Below, piece by piece: positions 38,996 through 47,310 of a DNA stretch of 64,000 nucleotides. The translations under genes were made by a program, and so were the position numbers. The notes below the pieces were generated by a model, which saw only the letters and a list, made by a program, of their open reading frames with translations, was not told the origin of the DNA and did not search any database. How positions within the stretch are numbered: the first letter of the stretch is position 1; every line of letters starts with the position of its first letter. Source of the stretch: Citricoccus sp. SGAir0253 (GTDB taxonomy: Bacteria > Actinomycetota > Actinomycetes > Actinomycetales > Micrococcaceae); the NCBI RefSeq assembly GCF_005877055.1, contig NZ_CP039424.1, forward strand, positions 3,038,001 through 3,102,000. Reading direction: 5' to 3'.

Positions 38996-39031
38996 GAAGC
39001 GCCCCGACCGGGTGACCGGTCGGGGCGCTTC
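38996..39031. terminator. perfect 16-bp terminator downstream of tRNA-Ser
   Basis: GAAGCGCCCCGACCGG, loop gtga, then its exact complement, 4 bp past the CCA end of the minus-strand tRNA gene. Confidence 0.88.
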
Positions 39032-39035
39032 GTCC

Positions 39036-39123
39036 TGGCGGAGGATGGGGGATTTGAACCCCCGAGGGCGTTAACCCAACACGCGTTCCAGGCGTGCGCC
39101 ATAGGCCGCTAGGCGAATCCTCC
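39036..39123 (-). tRNA. tRNA-Ser (anticodon GGA)
   Basis: On the minus strand GGAGGAT pairs with ATCCTCC in the acceptor stem; the D arm is GCCTAGCGGCCTATGGC, the anticodon loop CTGGAAC reads GGA (Ser, UCC/UCU), a long variable arm marks a class II tRNA, and the T arm is GGGGGTTCAAATCCCCC. Discriminator G and an encoded CCA end. A TACGAT -10-like box lies upstream at 39174-39179. Confidence 0.95.
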
Positions 39124-39307
39124 TCAGTCGCTCCGGCGGGCCGCGCGGGGCGTCCGACGCAAGAGCAGGCTCCATCGTACCCGACGTCCCGGTCCGGGGG
39201 CCAATCGGGCCCCGGAGGCCCCTCCGGGACCGCCCACCGGCCGCCCCGCCGGCCACCCGGCACGCGCCGGGCGAACACCCGGCATGCGCGGGACCCCGGC
39301 TCACTGC

Positions 39308-39313
39308 TACCAT
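39308..39313 (+). promoter_or_regulatory. -10 box of the SRP RNA gene
   Basis: TACCAT lies about 7 nt before the first paired base of the SRP RNA. Confidence 0.5.
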
Positions 39314-39319
39314 GGACGA

Positions 39320-39410
39320 CGGCCCCTCACGTGGTGTCATCTCGCTGAACTCCCCCAGGACCGGAAGGTAGCAAGGGTAGGTGGGCTCTGGCAGGTGCGT
39401 GGGGGGTCTT
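39320..39410 (+). ncRNA. ffs: signal recognition particle RNA, small bacterial (4.5S) type
   Basis: The Ffh-binding core is present: CCAGGACCGGAAGGTAGCA with the symmetric and asymmetric internal loops and a GGAA tetraloop region. The ends pair (CCCCTCACG near 39323 with CGTGGGGGG near 39398), giving a hairpin of ~90 nt, the size of E. coli 4.5S RNA. Ends are approximate. Its place just before dnaX is common in actinobacteria. Confidence 0.9.
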
Positions 39411-39460
39411 CAACGTCTTCCGACCTTTCCCCTGGCCGACCCGGCCTCCCGGGAGGACCC

Positions 39461-40498
39461 ATGCCCGCCGGCCGCTACGCCCCCAGCCCCTCCGGACCGC
39501 TGCACCTGGGCAACCTCCGCACCGCCGTCCTGGCCTGGCTCTTCGCCCGCCACACCGGCCGGGGGTTCCTGCTGCGGATCGAGGACCTGGACCGCGTGCG
39601 CTCCGGCGCCGAGGAGCTCCAGCTCGCCGACCTGCGGGCCATCGGCCTGGACTGGGACGGCACCCCCGTCCGGCAGTCCGAGCGCCTGGACCGCTACGAG
39701 CGGGCGGTGGCCGCGCTCGCCGCGGACGGCCTGGCCTACGAGTGCTTCTGCTCGCGCAAGGACATCGCCGAGGCCACGAGCGCCCCGCACCCCGCGGGGC
39801 CGCCGTCGGGAGCCCCCGGGGTCCTGCTGCCGCCGGGGGCCTACCCCGGGACCTGCCGGCGGCTGTCCGAGGCCGAGCGCGCCCGCCGGCGCCGGGAGCG
39901 TCCCGCGGCCCTGCGGATCGACGCCGCCGCGGCCGCCGGGCTGCCGGACGGCACGGCTCCCCTCCACGCCATCACGGACGTGCTGCACGGGGAGGTCACG
40001 GCCGCCGTGGACGACTTCGTGCTGCGCCGCAACGACGGCGCCTTCGCCTACAACCTGGCGGTCGTGGTGGACGACGTGGCCCAGGGGGTGGACCAGGTGG
40101 TGCGCGGCGACGACCTGCTGTCCTCCGCGCCCCGGCAGGACTGGCTGGCCCGGCTGCTCGCGCCCCGCACGGGCGCCGCCGTCCCGGGCACCGAGTACGT
40201 GCACGTCCCGCTCGTGCTCTCCCCGGCGGGCCGGCGCCTGGCCAAGCGGGACGGGGCGGTCACGCTGTCGGACCTGGCGGCCCTGCCGGCGGGGGCGCCC
40301 GGCGTCCCCGACGGCGGCTGGACGCCCGCACGCGTCCGGGACCTGTTGCTGGACTCGCTCGGGCTGCCCCCGGGAGACCTTCGTCACGCCCTGGCGCACT
40401 TCGCCCCGGACACCGTGCCGCGCACGCCGTGGACTCCTCCACACGCCCTCACCCACCCTGCGGAGCAGGCCCCGGAACGGATAAGGTTTCCTAGGTGA
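39461..40498 (+). CDS. gluQ: glutamyl-Q tRNA(Asp) synthetase
   Basis: 345 residues. Glutamyl-tRNA-synthetase catalytic core without the anticodon-binding domain, as in GluQ-RS, which attaches Glu to queuosine of tRNA(Asp). HIGH-type PSPSGPLHLGNL at 8-19, the Cys pair of ECFCSR, LRIEDLDRVR, and the KMSKS-equivalent RRLAKRDGAVTLS. GGGAGGA precedes the ATG. The stop overlaps the dnaX GTG, so it is translated together with dnaX. Inserted between ffs and dnaX. Confidence 0.9.
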   Translation: MPAGRYAPSPSGPLHLGNLRTAVLAWLFARHTGRGFLLRIEDLDRVRSGAEELQLADLRAIGLDWDGTPVRQSERLDRYERAVAALAADGLAYECFCSRKDIAEATSAPHPAGPPSGAPGVLLPPGAYPGTCRRLSEAERARRRRERPAALRIDAAAAAGLPDGTAPLHAITDVLHGEVTAAVDDFVLRRNDGAFAYNLAVVVDDVAQGVDQVVRGDDLLSSAPRQDWLARLLAPRTGAAVPGTEYVHVPLVLSPAGRRLAKRDGAVTLSDLAALPAGAPGVPDGGWTPARVRDLLLDSLGLPPGDLRHALAHFAPDTVPRTPWTPPHALTHPAEQAPERIRFPR

Positions 40499-43400
40499 CC
40501 ACCGCCCTGTACCGCCGCTATCGTCCCGACTCCTTCGAGGACGTCATCGGCCAGGAACACGTCACCGTGCCGCTGATGACCGCCCTGTCCAAGGACCGGG
40601 TCAACCACGCCTACCTGTTCTCCGGCCCGCGCGGCTGCGGCAAGACCACCTCCGCCCGCGTCCTGGCCCGCTGCCTGAACTGCGCCGAGGGGCCCACCCC
40701 GAACCCGTGCGGGGTGTGCGAGTCCTGCCGCGAGCTGGCCACGGGCGGCCCGGGGGCGCTGGACGTCATCGAGATCGACGCCGCCAGCCACGGCGGCGTG
40801 GACGACGCCCGCGACCTGCGCGAGCGGGCCACCTTCGCCCCCGTGCGGGACCGCTACAAGATCTTCATCATCGACGAGGCCCACATGGTCACCTCGGCCG
40901 GGTTCAACGCCCTGCTGAAGATCGTGGAGGAGCCCCCGCCGCACATCAAGTTCATCTTCGCCACCACGGAGCCGGACAAGGTGATCGGGACCATCCGCTC
41001 CCGCACGCACCACTACCCCTTCCGCCTCGTGCCGCCCGAGCCGCTCATGGAGTACCTCGAGCGGCTGTGCGTCCAGGAGGGCGTGGACGTGGAGCCCGGC
41101 GTGCTCTCCCTCGTGATCCGCTCCGGCGGCGGCTCGGTCCGGGACACCCTGTCCGTGCTGGACCAGCTGATGGCCGGGGCCGCCGAGGGGCGCATCGGCT
41201 ACGACCTCGCCGTGAACCTGCTCGGCTACACCCCGGGCGCCCTGCTGGACGACGTGGTGGACGCCGTGGCGGCCGCCGACTCCCAGACGGTGTTCCGCGT
41301 GGTGGACCGCGTGGTGCAGTCCGGCCAGGACCCGCGCCGGTTCGTGGAGGACCTGCTCGAGCGCTTCCGCGACCTCGTCATCGTCAAGGCCATGCCGGAC
41401 TCCGCCTCCTCCGTGCTGCACGGCATGCCCGAGGACCAGGTCCGCCGCCTCGAGGCGCAGGCCGCCCAGCTCGGCGCCGGGGAGATCTCCCGCGCGGCGG
41501 ACATCACCAACCACGCGCTGACGGAGATGGTCGGCGCCACCAGCCCCCGGCTGCACCTCGAGCTGCTGATGGCCCGGCTGATGCTGCCGTCCTCGGACGT
41601 CACCGAGCGCGGCCTGGCCGCGCGGCTGGACCGGATCGAGCGCCGGCTCGCCTACGGCGGGGCCCCCGAGGCTCCCGACGGCGGCGCCCCCGCCCAGCCC
41701 GGCCCTTCCGGCGGGGCCGGGGCGCCCCCGGCGACGCCGGGCGCCGACTCCCCGCGGCCCGGCGACGCCGCGGCCGGCGGGGACGCGCCGTCCGCCCCGG
41801 GCGGCCTGAGCGGTGCGGCCCTGGCCCGGGCGGCGATGCGGCGCGGCGAGGCCTCGGCCGCCTCGCCCTCCCAGGCCGGTGCGGAGCCGTCCCCCGCGCC
41901 GGCGGCATCGCCGGCGGCCGAGGTCCCCGCCTCCCCCGCCCGTCCGCAGGCCGCCGCGCCCTCGCCCGACTGGGGCGGCGGCTGGGGCATCATGCCGGAA
42001 CCGGCCCGGCCCGCGCCGTCCCCCTCGGCCACCGCGGAGCCCGGGCACGCCCCGTCCACGCCGGAGCCCTCCGGGGCGGAGCAATCCGCGGCGGGGCCGT
42101 CGCAGGCCGCGTCCGCACCCGAGCCGTCCGCCGCGGCTCCCTCGCGACCGGAGGCCCCGCGGCCCGGATCGGCGCCCCAGGACGGCGCCGCCGCGGCCGA
42201 CCGGGGTGGACCGCTCGCGTCCGGCCGTCCGGGGCAGGAACCGCCGGCCGGCCGGGCGCAGGCCTCCCAGTCGGGGGCTCCCACCTCGCAGGTGGAGATG
42301 ATCCGGCGCGCCTGGCCCGAGATCCTGGCCTACCTCGAGGAGCACTCGCGGCTGGTGTGGATGGTCGTCTCGCAGAACGCCTCGGTGGCCGGGTTCGACG
42401 GCCAGCTGCTGACGATCGGCTTCTCCTCGGACAGCCCGCGGGACACCGTCCAGCGCCGCCGGGGCGACCAGGTCATCGCCGAGGCGGTCAACGCCGTGCT
42501 CGGCATCCAGCCGCGGCTCGACCTCATCACCGGGGGGTCCGCTCCGGCGGGTGGTCCCGGCCCAAAAGCTGAGGGCCGCCCCACCCCGGCGGCCCCCCGA
42601 CCGGAACCGACGGCGGACGCCCCGGCCCGCCCGGCCCCCGCGCCGTCCGGCGCTCCGGCCGGATTGGCGCCGGGCGGTCCGGACGCGTCCCCCGCGGTGC
42701 CCCCACCACGGGACGGCGGCCCGGCCCCGGCGCTGACCGCCCCCGGCGGCGACGCCGGCGCGGCCTCACGCCCCGTCCGTCCCGGCGAACCGGGGCGCCC
42801 CACCCCGTCCTCCACCGCCCCCGGGCGCGTCGCCGAGGCCTCGCCGTCCGCGACGCCCGCGGCGCCGTCACGAGGTTCCCAGGCCTCGGCCGCCCCGTCC
42901 GCGCGGACGGCCGAGGACACCCCCGAGGACGACGGCCCGGGTTCGGAGCCGGTCGTCGAGGGGGCGACCGGGCCGGGCACCCCGCCGCCGCCGGAGGACC
43001 TGGGCGCCGACGACGTCCCGGTCTCCGACTGGTATGGCGAGGAGCCGCACGACGACGAGTTCCCGCCGCCGCCCGAGGACGACGAGGACGAGCCCGCCGA
43101 CGCCGGCGTGGCTGCCCGCCCCTGGGGCCAGTGGGCGGTCCCGGGCCGCGAGCCCGGCTCCGTGGGCATCCCCCGCCCCGAGCCGGGCCAGGGCGGCATC
43201 CCGGCCTTCGCGCGTCCGGAGGCCGAGCTGCTGGCGGAGTTCGAGGCCCGCCGCGCGGGGCGGGGCTCGGGCCCGTCGGCGGCCAGCGCCCCCGACGCCG
43301 GCTCCCCCGCGGCCCCGGACCCCTCGGGCACCCCGCACCACCGGCGGGCCAGCCGGTTCCAGCAGATGATGGAGCAGTACCAGCGCACCCAGGAGGGCGG

Positions 43401-43698
43401 CCGGCCGCCCGTCCCCGGCGAGCCGTCGCACGCGTCCGGCCCCGCCGGGCCGGGGCCGGACAGTCCCGGGGCACCCGGGCCGGGCGGGCCGTCGTCGGGC
43501 CCCGGGACCGGGTCCGCCGCCGCGGGCCCCGGTGGCACCGGGCGTCCGGGCGGGTCCGTAGACTGGACCGACGACGTCCCGAGCGAGGACGACGTCACCA
43601 TCGAGGAGTCCGGCATGGCCGGGCGCAAGGTGGTCGAGCGGTTGCTCGGCGCCCGCCTCGTGGAGGAGCGGATGCTGGACGGAAGCCCCCTGTCCTGA
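40495..43698 (+). CDS. dnaX: DNA polymerase III subunits gamma/tau
   Basis: 1067 residues from GTG. Clamp-loader ATPase: Walker A GPRGCGKTT at 44-52, a Cys zinc module (CLNC, CGVCESC), DEAH at 127-130, and sensor and lid regions to ~370. A Pro/Ala-rich linker follows, then a folded patch (~600-682, from RRAWPEILAYL to AVLGIQPRLDLITG), then ~385 mostly disordered residues with acidic clusters and a conserved-looking C-terminal GRKVVERLLGARLVEE. A frameshift signal at 42561-42595, directly after the folded patch, could yield a 692-residue gamma-like form lacking the tail. Confidence 0.96.
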   Translation: MTTALYRRYRPDSFEDVIGQEHVTVPLMTALSKDRVNHAYLFSGPRGCGKTTSARVLARCLNCAEGPTPNPCGVCESCRELATGGPGALDVIEIDAASHGGVDDARDLRERATFAPVRDRYKIFIIDEAHMVTSAGFNALLKIVEEPPPHIKFIFATTEPDKVIGTIRSRTHHYPFRLVPPEPLMEYLERLCVQEGVDVEPGVLSLVIRSGGGSVRDTLSVLDQLMAGAAEGRIGYDLAVNLLGYTPGALLDDVVDAVAAADSQTVFRVVDRVVQSGQDPRRFVEDLLERFRDLVIVKAMPDSASSVLHGMPEDQVRRLEAQAAQLGAGEISRAADITNHALTEMVGATSPRLHLELLMARLMLPSSDVTERGLAARLDRIERRLAYGGAPEAPDGGAPAQPGPSGGAGAPPATPGADSPRPGDAAAGGDAPSAPGGLSGAALARAAMRRGEASAASPSQAGAEPSPAPAASPAAEVPASPARPQAAAPSPDWGGGWGIMPEPARPAPSPSATAEPGHAPSTPEPSGAEQSAAGPSQAASAPEPSAAAPSRPEAPRPGSAPQDGAAAADRGGPLASGRPGQEPPAGRAQASQSGAPTSQVEMIRRAWPEILAYLEEHSRLVWMVVSQNASVAGFDGQLLTIGFSSDSPRDTVQRRRGDQVIAEAVNAVLGIQPRLDLITGGSAPAGGPGPKAEGRPTPAAPRPEPTADAPARPAPAPSGAPAGLAPGGPDASPAVPPPRDGGPAPALTAPGGDAGAASRPVRPGEPGRPTPSSTAPGRVAEASPSATPAAPSRGSQASAAPSARTAEDTPEDDGPGSEPVVEGATGPGTPPPPEDLGADDVPVSDWYGEEPHDDEFPPPPEDDEDEPADAGVAARPWGQWAVPGREPGSVGIPRPEPGQGGIPAFARPEAELLAEFEARRAGRGSGPSAASAPDAGSPAAPDPSGTPHHRRASRFQQMMEQYQRTQEGGRPPVPGEPSHASGPAGPGPDSPGAPGPGGPSSGPGTGSAAAGPGGTGRPGGSVDWTDDVPSEDDVTIEESGMAGRKVVERLLGARLVEERMLDGSPLS
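42561..42595 (+). other. putative programmed -1 frameshift signal in dnaX
   Basis: Zero-frame codons GGC CCA AAA GCT contain C CCA AAA, an X XXY YYZ slippery heptamer (42561-42567). After a 5-nt spacer (GCTGA) follows an 8-bp all-GC stem GGGCCGCC (42573-42580), loop CCACCCC, GGCGGCCC (42588-42595). In the -1 frame the ribosome reads CCC AAA AGC TGA, so it stops at 42570-42572 after one new codon. The resulting product is 692 residues. Confidence 0.7.
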
Positions 43699-43773
43699 TC
43701 CGGAGGCCACCGGGACGACCCGTCCCGGCCCGGCGCAGGGGGCACGGATCCAACGCGGAAAGTGGTCGGTAGC

Positions 43774-44370
43774 GTGTACGAAGGTGCGGTCCAGGACCTG
43801 ATCGACGAGCTCGGGCGGCTGCCCGGCATCGGTCCCAAGTCCGCCCAGCGGATCGCCTTCCACATCCTGGAGGCGGACGCCGAGGACATGCTGCGGCTCG
43901 CCGAGGCGATCCGCACGGTCAAGGACCGGGTCAAGCTCTGCTCGATCTGCTTCAACGTCTCCGAGCAGGAGACGTGCTCGATCTGCCGCGACGAGCGCCG
44001 CGACGCCTCCCAGGTCTGCGTGGTCGAGGAGTCCAAGGACGTCATGGCGATCGAGCGCACCCGCACCTACCGCGGCCGGTACCACGTGCTCGGCGGCTCC
44101 ATCAACCCGATCGCGGGCATCGGCCCGGACCAGCTGCACATCCGGGAGCTGCTGACCCGGCTGCAGGACCCGGCCATCGAGGAGGTCATCCTCGCCACCG
44201 ACCCTAACCTCGAGGGCGAGGCCACGGCCACCTACCTGTCCCGCATGCTCGGCTCCACGGGCCTGAAGGTCACCCGGCTGGCCTCGGGCCTGCCGGTGGG
44301 CGGGGACCTCGAGTACGCCGACGAGGTGACGCTCGGGCGGGCCTTCGAGGGCCGCCGCGCCGTGGGCTGA
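43774..44370 (+). CDS. recR: recombination mediator RecR
   Basis: 198 residues. Helix-hairpin-helix near the N-terminus ([20 protein letters not shown]), a four-Cys zinc finger ([17 protein letters not shown]) and a Toprim domain ([32 protein letters not shown]). The GTG at 43774 was chosen because homologues begin with the [17 protein letters not shown] block; an in-frame GTG at 43762 would add four residues. Works with RecF/RecO in recombinational repair. Follows dnaX by 75 bp. Confidence 0.93.
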   Translation: MYEGAVQDLIDELGRLPGIGPKSAQRIAFHILEADAEDMLRLAEAIRTVKDRVKLCSICFNVSEQETCSICRDERRDASQVCVVEESKDVMAIERTRTYRGRYHVLGGSINPIAGIGPDQLHIRELLTRLQDPAIEEVILATDPNLEGEATATYLSRMLGSTGLKVTRLASGLPVGGDLEYADEVTLGRAFEGRRAVG

Positions 44371-44387
44371 GCCCGTCCCCGACGGGC
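44371..44387 (+). terminator. short hairpin after recR
   Basis: GCCCGTC-ccc-GACGGGC directly follows the recR stop; a 7-bp stem without a T-run, so a weak terminator candidate. Confidence 0.4.
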
Positions 44388-44497
44388 CAGGGTCCGACGG
44401 GCGCACGTGGTGATCGAGTAGCCGACCGGGTGGCGTCAGCCGGATCGTCCTCCTAGCGTCGGCGAGGTCGTCCCCCGCACCGAAGGAGCCCGCCCGC

Positions 44498-44992
44498 ATG
44501 CCCCGCCCCCGTCCCGCCGCCCTGTCCGCCACCCTCCTGGCCACGGGATCCCTCCTGCTGCTGACCGGGTGCGCGGCCGGCGCGCCCCCGGGCCCGGCGA
44601 GCGCGGCGGCGAGCCAGGGCTCCTCGGCGTCGGATCCCGCACCGGCCCCCACCTCGGGATCCCCGTCGCACTCGGCGCCCGCCGCCGCCCCGGAGCTGCC
44701 GGACGTGGTGATCACCGACGACTACTTCGCCGACCTCGAGCGGTACTGGCCGGGCGAGGACGGCATCGACACCGACCTGGCCGTGCGCATGATCGAGGAC
44801 GTCTGCGACACCGCACTGGAGGGCGATGCCGTGGGCGGTGGCGCCGGCTTCGCCGAGGGGGTGCGCCGGCACGGCCTGCAGGGGGACGTCCACTGGGCGT
44901 TGCCGCTCGTGGTCGCCGAGCACCACTGCCCGGACCGCGTGGCCGCCGTCGGCCTGGTCCAGCGGACCGTCGAGGAGGGCGCGTCCACCTAG
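44498..44992 (+). CDS. lipoprotein of unknown function
   Basis: 164 residues. Lipoprotein signal with lipobox LLTGCAA (Cys ~25), then a Ser/Ala/Pro-rich spacer (~40 residues), then a ~95-residue domain with two Cys (VCDTAL and HHCPDRV), likely a disulfide, similar in style to DUF732 proteins. GAAGGAG 7 nt before the ATG. It ends 1 bp before the convergent ABC permease stop. No function can be assigned. Confidence 0.75.
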   Translation: MPRPRPAALSATLLATGSLLLLTGCAAGAPPGPASAAASQGSSASDPAPAPTSGSPSHSAPAAAPELPDVVITDDYFADLERYWPGEDGIDTDLAVRMIEDVCDTALEGDAVGGGAGFAEGVRRHGLQGDVHWALPLVVAEHHCPDRVAAVGLVQRTVEEGAST

Positions 44993-44993
44993 G

Positions 44994-46112
44994 TCAGGCC
45001 ACGCGCGTGCCGCGCGGCAGGCGCGTGGCCGGGGCGACGAGGCGCTGGCGCGCCCACGCGAACAGCCCGGCGACCACCGCCAGCTGCAACCCCAGTCCCA
45101 GGGGCCACACGGGGGTCCCCTGCCAGGCCTCCTCCCGCCCGGCGTCGGCCGGCTCGCCGTGGGCGCACGGTACGCCCATCTCCGGCGGCCGCTGGAGGTG
45201 CCGCACGCCGAAGGAGATGCTCGTCATCACCCCGTCCGGAGCCCACGTGTCCTCGTCCCCCGGATCGAACGGGACCGCCTCGGGCGTCGGCACGGCGTCC
45301 GAGACCACCACGAAGGGATTGGCCGCGAGCAGCCAGTACGTGGAGCGGGTGTCCAGCGCCGGCACCGGCTGCAGCCGCCCGTAGCACCGCACGGGGCCCG
45401 CCTCCAGCAGGTCGGCGGCGGTGCTCCACTCGGGGATGTTCGCCGGGACCGTCGCGTGCGTCAGCGGCGCCGCGAGGGCGAACGCGACCACGGTGCCCAG
45501 GGAGGACAGCGCCACCAGCAGGTAGGTGGTCACCACGGCGAACAGGGTGCGGGACGCGACGGCGGACAGGGTGGTGCCGAGCGCGCACACCACGCCCAGC
45601 TCCACGGCGACCATCACCCCGAGGACCACGAGGCCGCCCAGGTCCAGGCCGCCGGCCACGAGGGAGACGACGACGTACGGCAGGGCCACCAGCAGGAAGG
45701 CCAGGGCCACGGCCCACGAGGCGAGCCACTTGCCCACGAGCAGCTGCGCGGGGGTCAGCAGGGTCACCTGGACGACGGCCAGCGTGCCGCCGGCCCGGTC
45801 CCCGCTGATCCCGCTGGCGGACACGGCCGGGGCCACGAGCAGCCCGAAGCCCAGCACGAAGCCGACCACGGCCTCGAAGACGAACCGGCCCGCCCCGCCG
45901 CCGATCCCCTCCATCCCGGACAGGACGTTGTAGCTGGCGAAGGCCGCCCACGTCACCAGGCCGATGACGACGAACCAGGCCCCCAGCAGCACGTACCAGC
46001 TGCGGGTGCGCAGCCGCTGCCGCAGGTCCATCCGGACCACGGTGGCCAGCGCGCGGCCCCAGCCCAGGCGCTCGGCCGGGCGCACGCCCGCGGCCGTCTC
46101 CGGCCCCGTCAT
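44994..46112 (-). CDS. ABC transporter permease
   Basis: 372 residues, six or more hydrophobic segments, ABC-2 type: WYVLLGAWFVVIGLVTWAAFA, GFVLGFGLLVAPAVSASGISGDRAGGTLAVVQVTLLTP (a typical ABC-2 loop), LVALPYVVVSLVAGG, VVTTYLLVALSSLG, and a last helix near the C-terminus. A long extracytoplasmic segment (~245-340) with two Cys precedes it. Start overlaps the ATP-binding gene (ATGA). Substrate unknown. Confidence 0.87.
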   Translation of the reverse strand: MTGPETAAGVRPAERLGWGRALATVVRMDLRQRLRTRSWYVLLGAWFVVIGLVTWAAFASYNVLSGMEGIGGGAGRFVFEAVVGFVLGFGLLVAPAVSASGISGDRAGGTLAVVQVTLLTPAQLLVGKWLASWAVALAFLLVALPYVVVSLVAGGLDLGGLVVLGVMVAVELGVVCALGTTLSAVASRTLFAVVTTYLLVALSSLGTVVAFALAAPLTHATVPANIPEWSTAADLLEAGPVRCYGRLQPVPALDTRSTYWLLAANPFVVVSDAVPTPEAVPFDPGDEDTWAPDGVMTSISFGVRHLQRPPEMGVPCAHGEPADAGREEAWQGTPVWPLGLGLQLAVVAGLFAWARQRLVAPATRLPRGTRVA

Positions 46113-47230
46113 GGCCCGCCCCTCCTCCCGGCACTCCCGGGACCCGCCCTCCCGGGGCGCGCGCCCCCCGGGCCCGGGGCCCCGGGGTGCCCGGGTCCGG
46201 CACCCGTGGACCGCAGCCGGTCCAGTTCCCGGTACGCCGTCTCGAGCCGCGAGGCCTCCGGGGTGAAGGCGACGACGGGCACCCCCTCGGCCACGAGCGT
46301 GGCGAGCAGCTCCGCGGCCTCGGCGGCGGAGTCGACCTCCACGCTCACGGAGTCCTGCCGCGGCCCCGGCTGGCGGTGGTAGGCCATCGAGTAGCGCTCG
46401 AGCGTGGCCAGCAGCGCCGCGACGTCCAGCGCCGTGATGAGGTATCGGCCCCCGGCCACGCCATCCCCGGCCAGCTCCTCCACGCGCACCGTGCGCCCGT
46501 CCTGGACGAACACCGCCAGGTCCGCCATCTCCTCCAGCTCGGCCAGCACGTGGGAGGAGACCAGGATGGTCTTGCCCGCCGCCGCCATCTGCCGCAGGTC
46601 GTCCCGCAGCCGGATCCTCGAGCCCGGGTCCAGCCCCGAGGCGGGCTCGTCCAGCAGCAGGACCTGGGGATCGTGGATGACGGCCCGCGCCAGGGAGAGC
46701 CGCTGCTGCTGGCCACGCGAGAGCACCCGGGCCGGCTGGTCCGCCAGCACGGTCAGCTGCTGCCACTCGAGCAGCTCGGCGGCCCGCGAGCGCAGGGCGC
46801 CCCGGTCCATCCCGTAGAGCAGGCCCATGGACTCGAGGATCTCCCGGGCCGTCAGCGCCTCCCACACCCCCAGGGTGTCCGGCATCCAGCCCGTCCTCCG
46901 GCGCACCGCCCCGGGGGCCAGGACCGGGTCCTCGCCGGCGACCAGGACGGAGCCGTCGTCGGGCCGCAGCAGGGAGGCGAGCACGAGCAGCAGGGTGGTC
47001 TTGCCGGATCCGTTGGGCCCCACGAGGGCCGTGATGGTGCCGGCCGGGACCATGAGGTCCACGCCCTGCAGCGCCCGGACGGCCCCGAAGCTGCGCACGA
47101 CCCCCCGGGCCGAGATGCCCGGCGGCGCCCCGTCGGGCGGCCGCCAGTCCCCCGTCGGCAGCCCGTCCCGCGGGGACGGCCCGTCCGCCGGCGGCGGCCC
47201 CGCTCCGGCGGGCCCGCCTGGAGACGTCAT
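46109..47230 (-). CDS. ABC transporter ATP-binding protein
   Basis: 373 residues. Walker A GPNGSGKTT (~70), signature LSRGQQQRLSLARA, Walker B VLLLDEPASGLD and the switch His of SSHVL. The ~40-residue Pro/Gly N-terminus and the Gly/Pro/Arg-rich C-terminus (PGHPGAPGPGG...) are extensions beyond the usual ATPase. An ATG at 47248 would add six residues; neither start has a clear ribosome site. Acts with the permease gene downstream; probably an exporter of the CcmA type. Confidence 0.9.
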   Translation of the reverse strand: MTSPGGPAGAGPPPADGPSPRDGLPTGDWRPPDGAPPGISARGVVRSFGAVRALQGVDLMVPAGTITALVGPNGSGKTTLLLVLASLLRPDDGSVLVAGEDPVLAPGAVRRRTGWMPDTLGVWEALTAREILESMGLLYGMDRGALRSRAAELLEWQQLTVLADQPARVLSRGQQQRLSLARAVIHDPQVLLLDEPASGLDPGSRIRLRDDLRQMAAAGKTILVSSHVLAELEEMADLAVFVQDGRTVRVEELAGDGVAGGRYLITALDVAALLATLERYSMAYHRQPGPRQDSVSVEVDSAAEAAELLATLVAEGVPVVAFTPEASRLETAYRELDRLRSTGAGPGHPGAPGPGGARPGRAGPGSAGRRGGP

Positions 47231-47297
47231 GGGACCATGGTCCGCCACGGCGCCACCGGCGGCAAGGACACATCCGGGCCGGGAGCGCGCCGATGCC

Positions 47298-47303
47298 TAG
47301 ACT
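47298..47303 (+). promoter_or_regulatory. -10 box of the MFS gene (leaderless)
   Basis: TAGACT, then 7 nt, then the GTG at 47311. This favours the GTG over the ATG at 47293, which overlaps this promoter region. Confidence 0.5.
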
Positions 47304-47310
47304 GCACCGG

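Noticed and set aside
43559-43564. TAGACTgg inside the end of dnaX as a recR promoter
   Set aside because: It matches other -10 boxes here but encodes dnaX residues and is 210 nt from recR without a -35; chance cannot be excluded.
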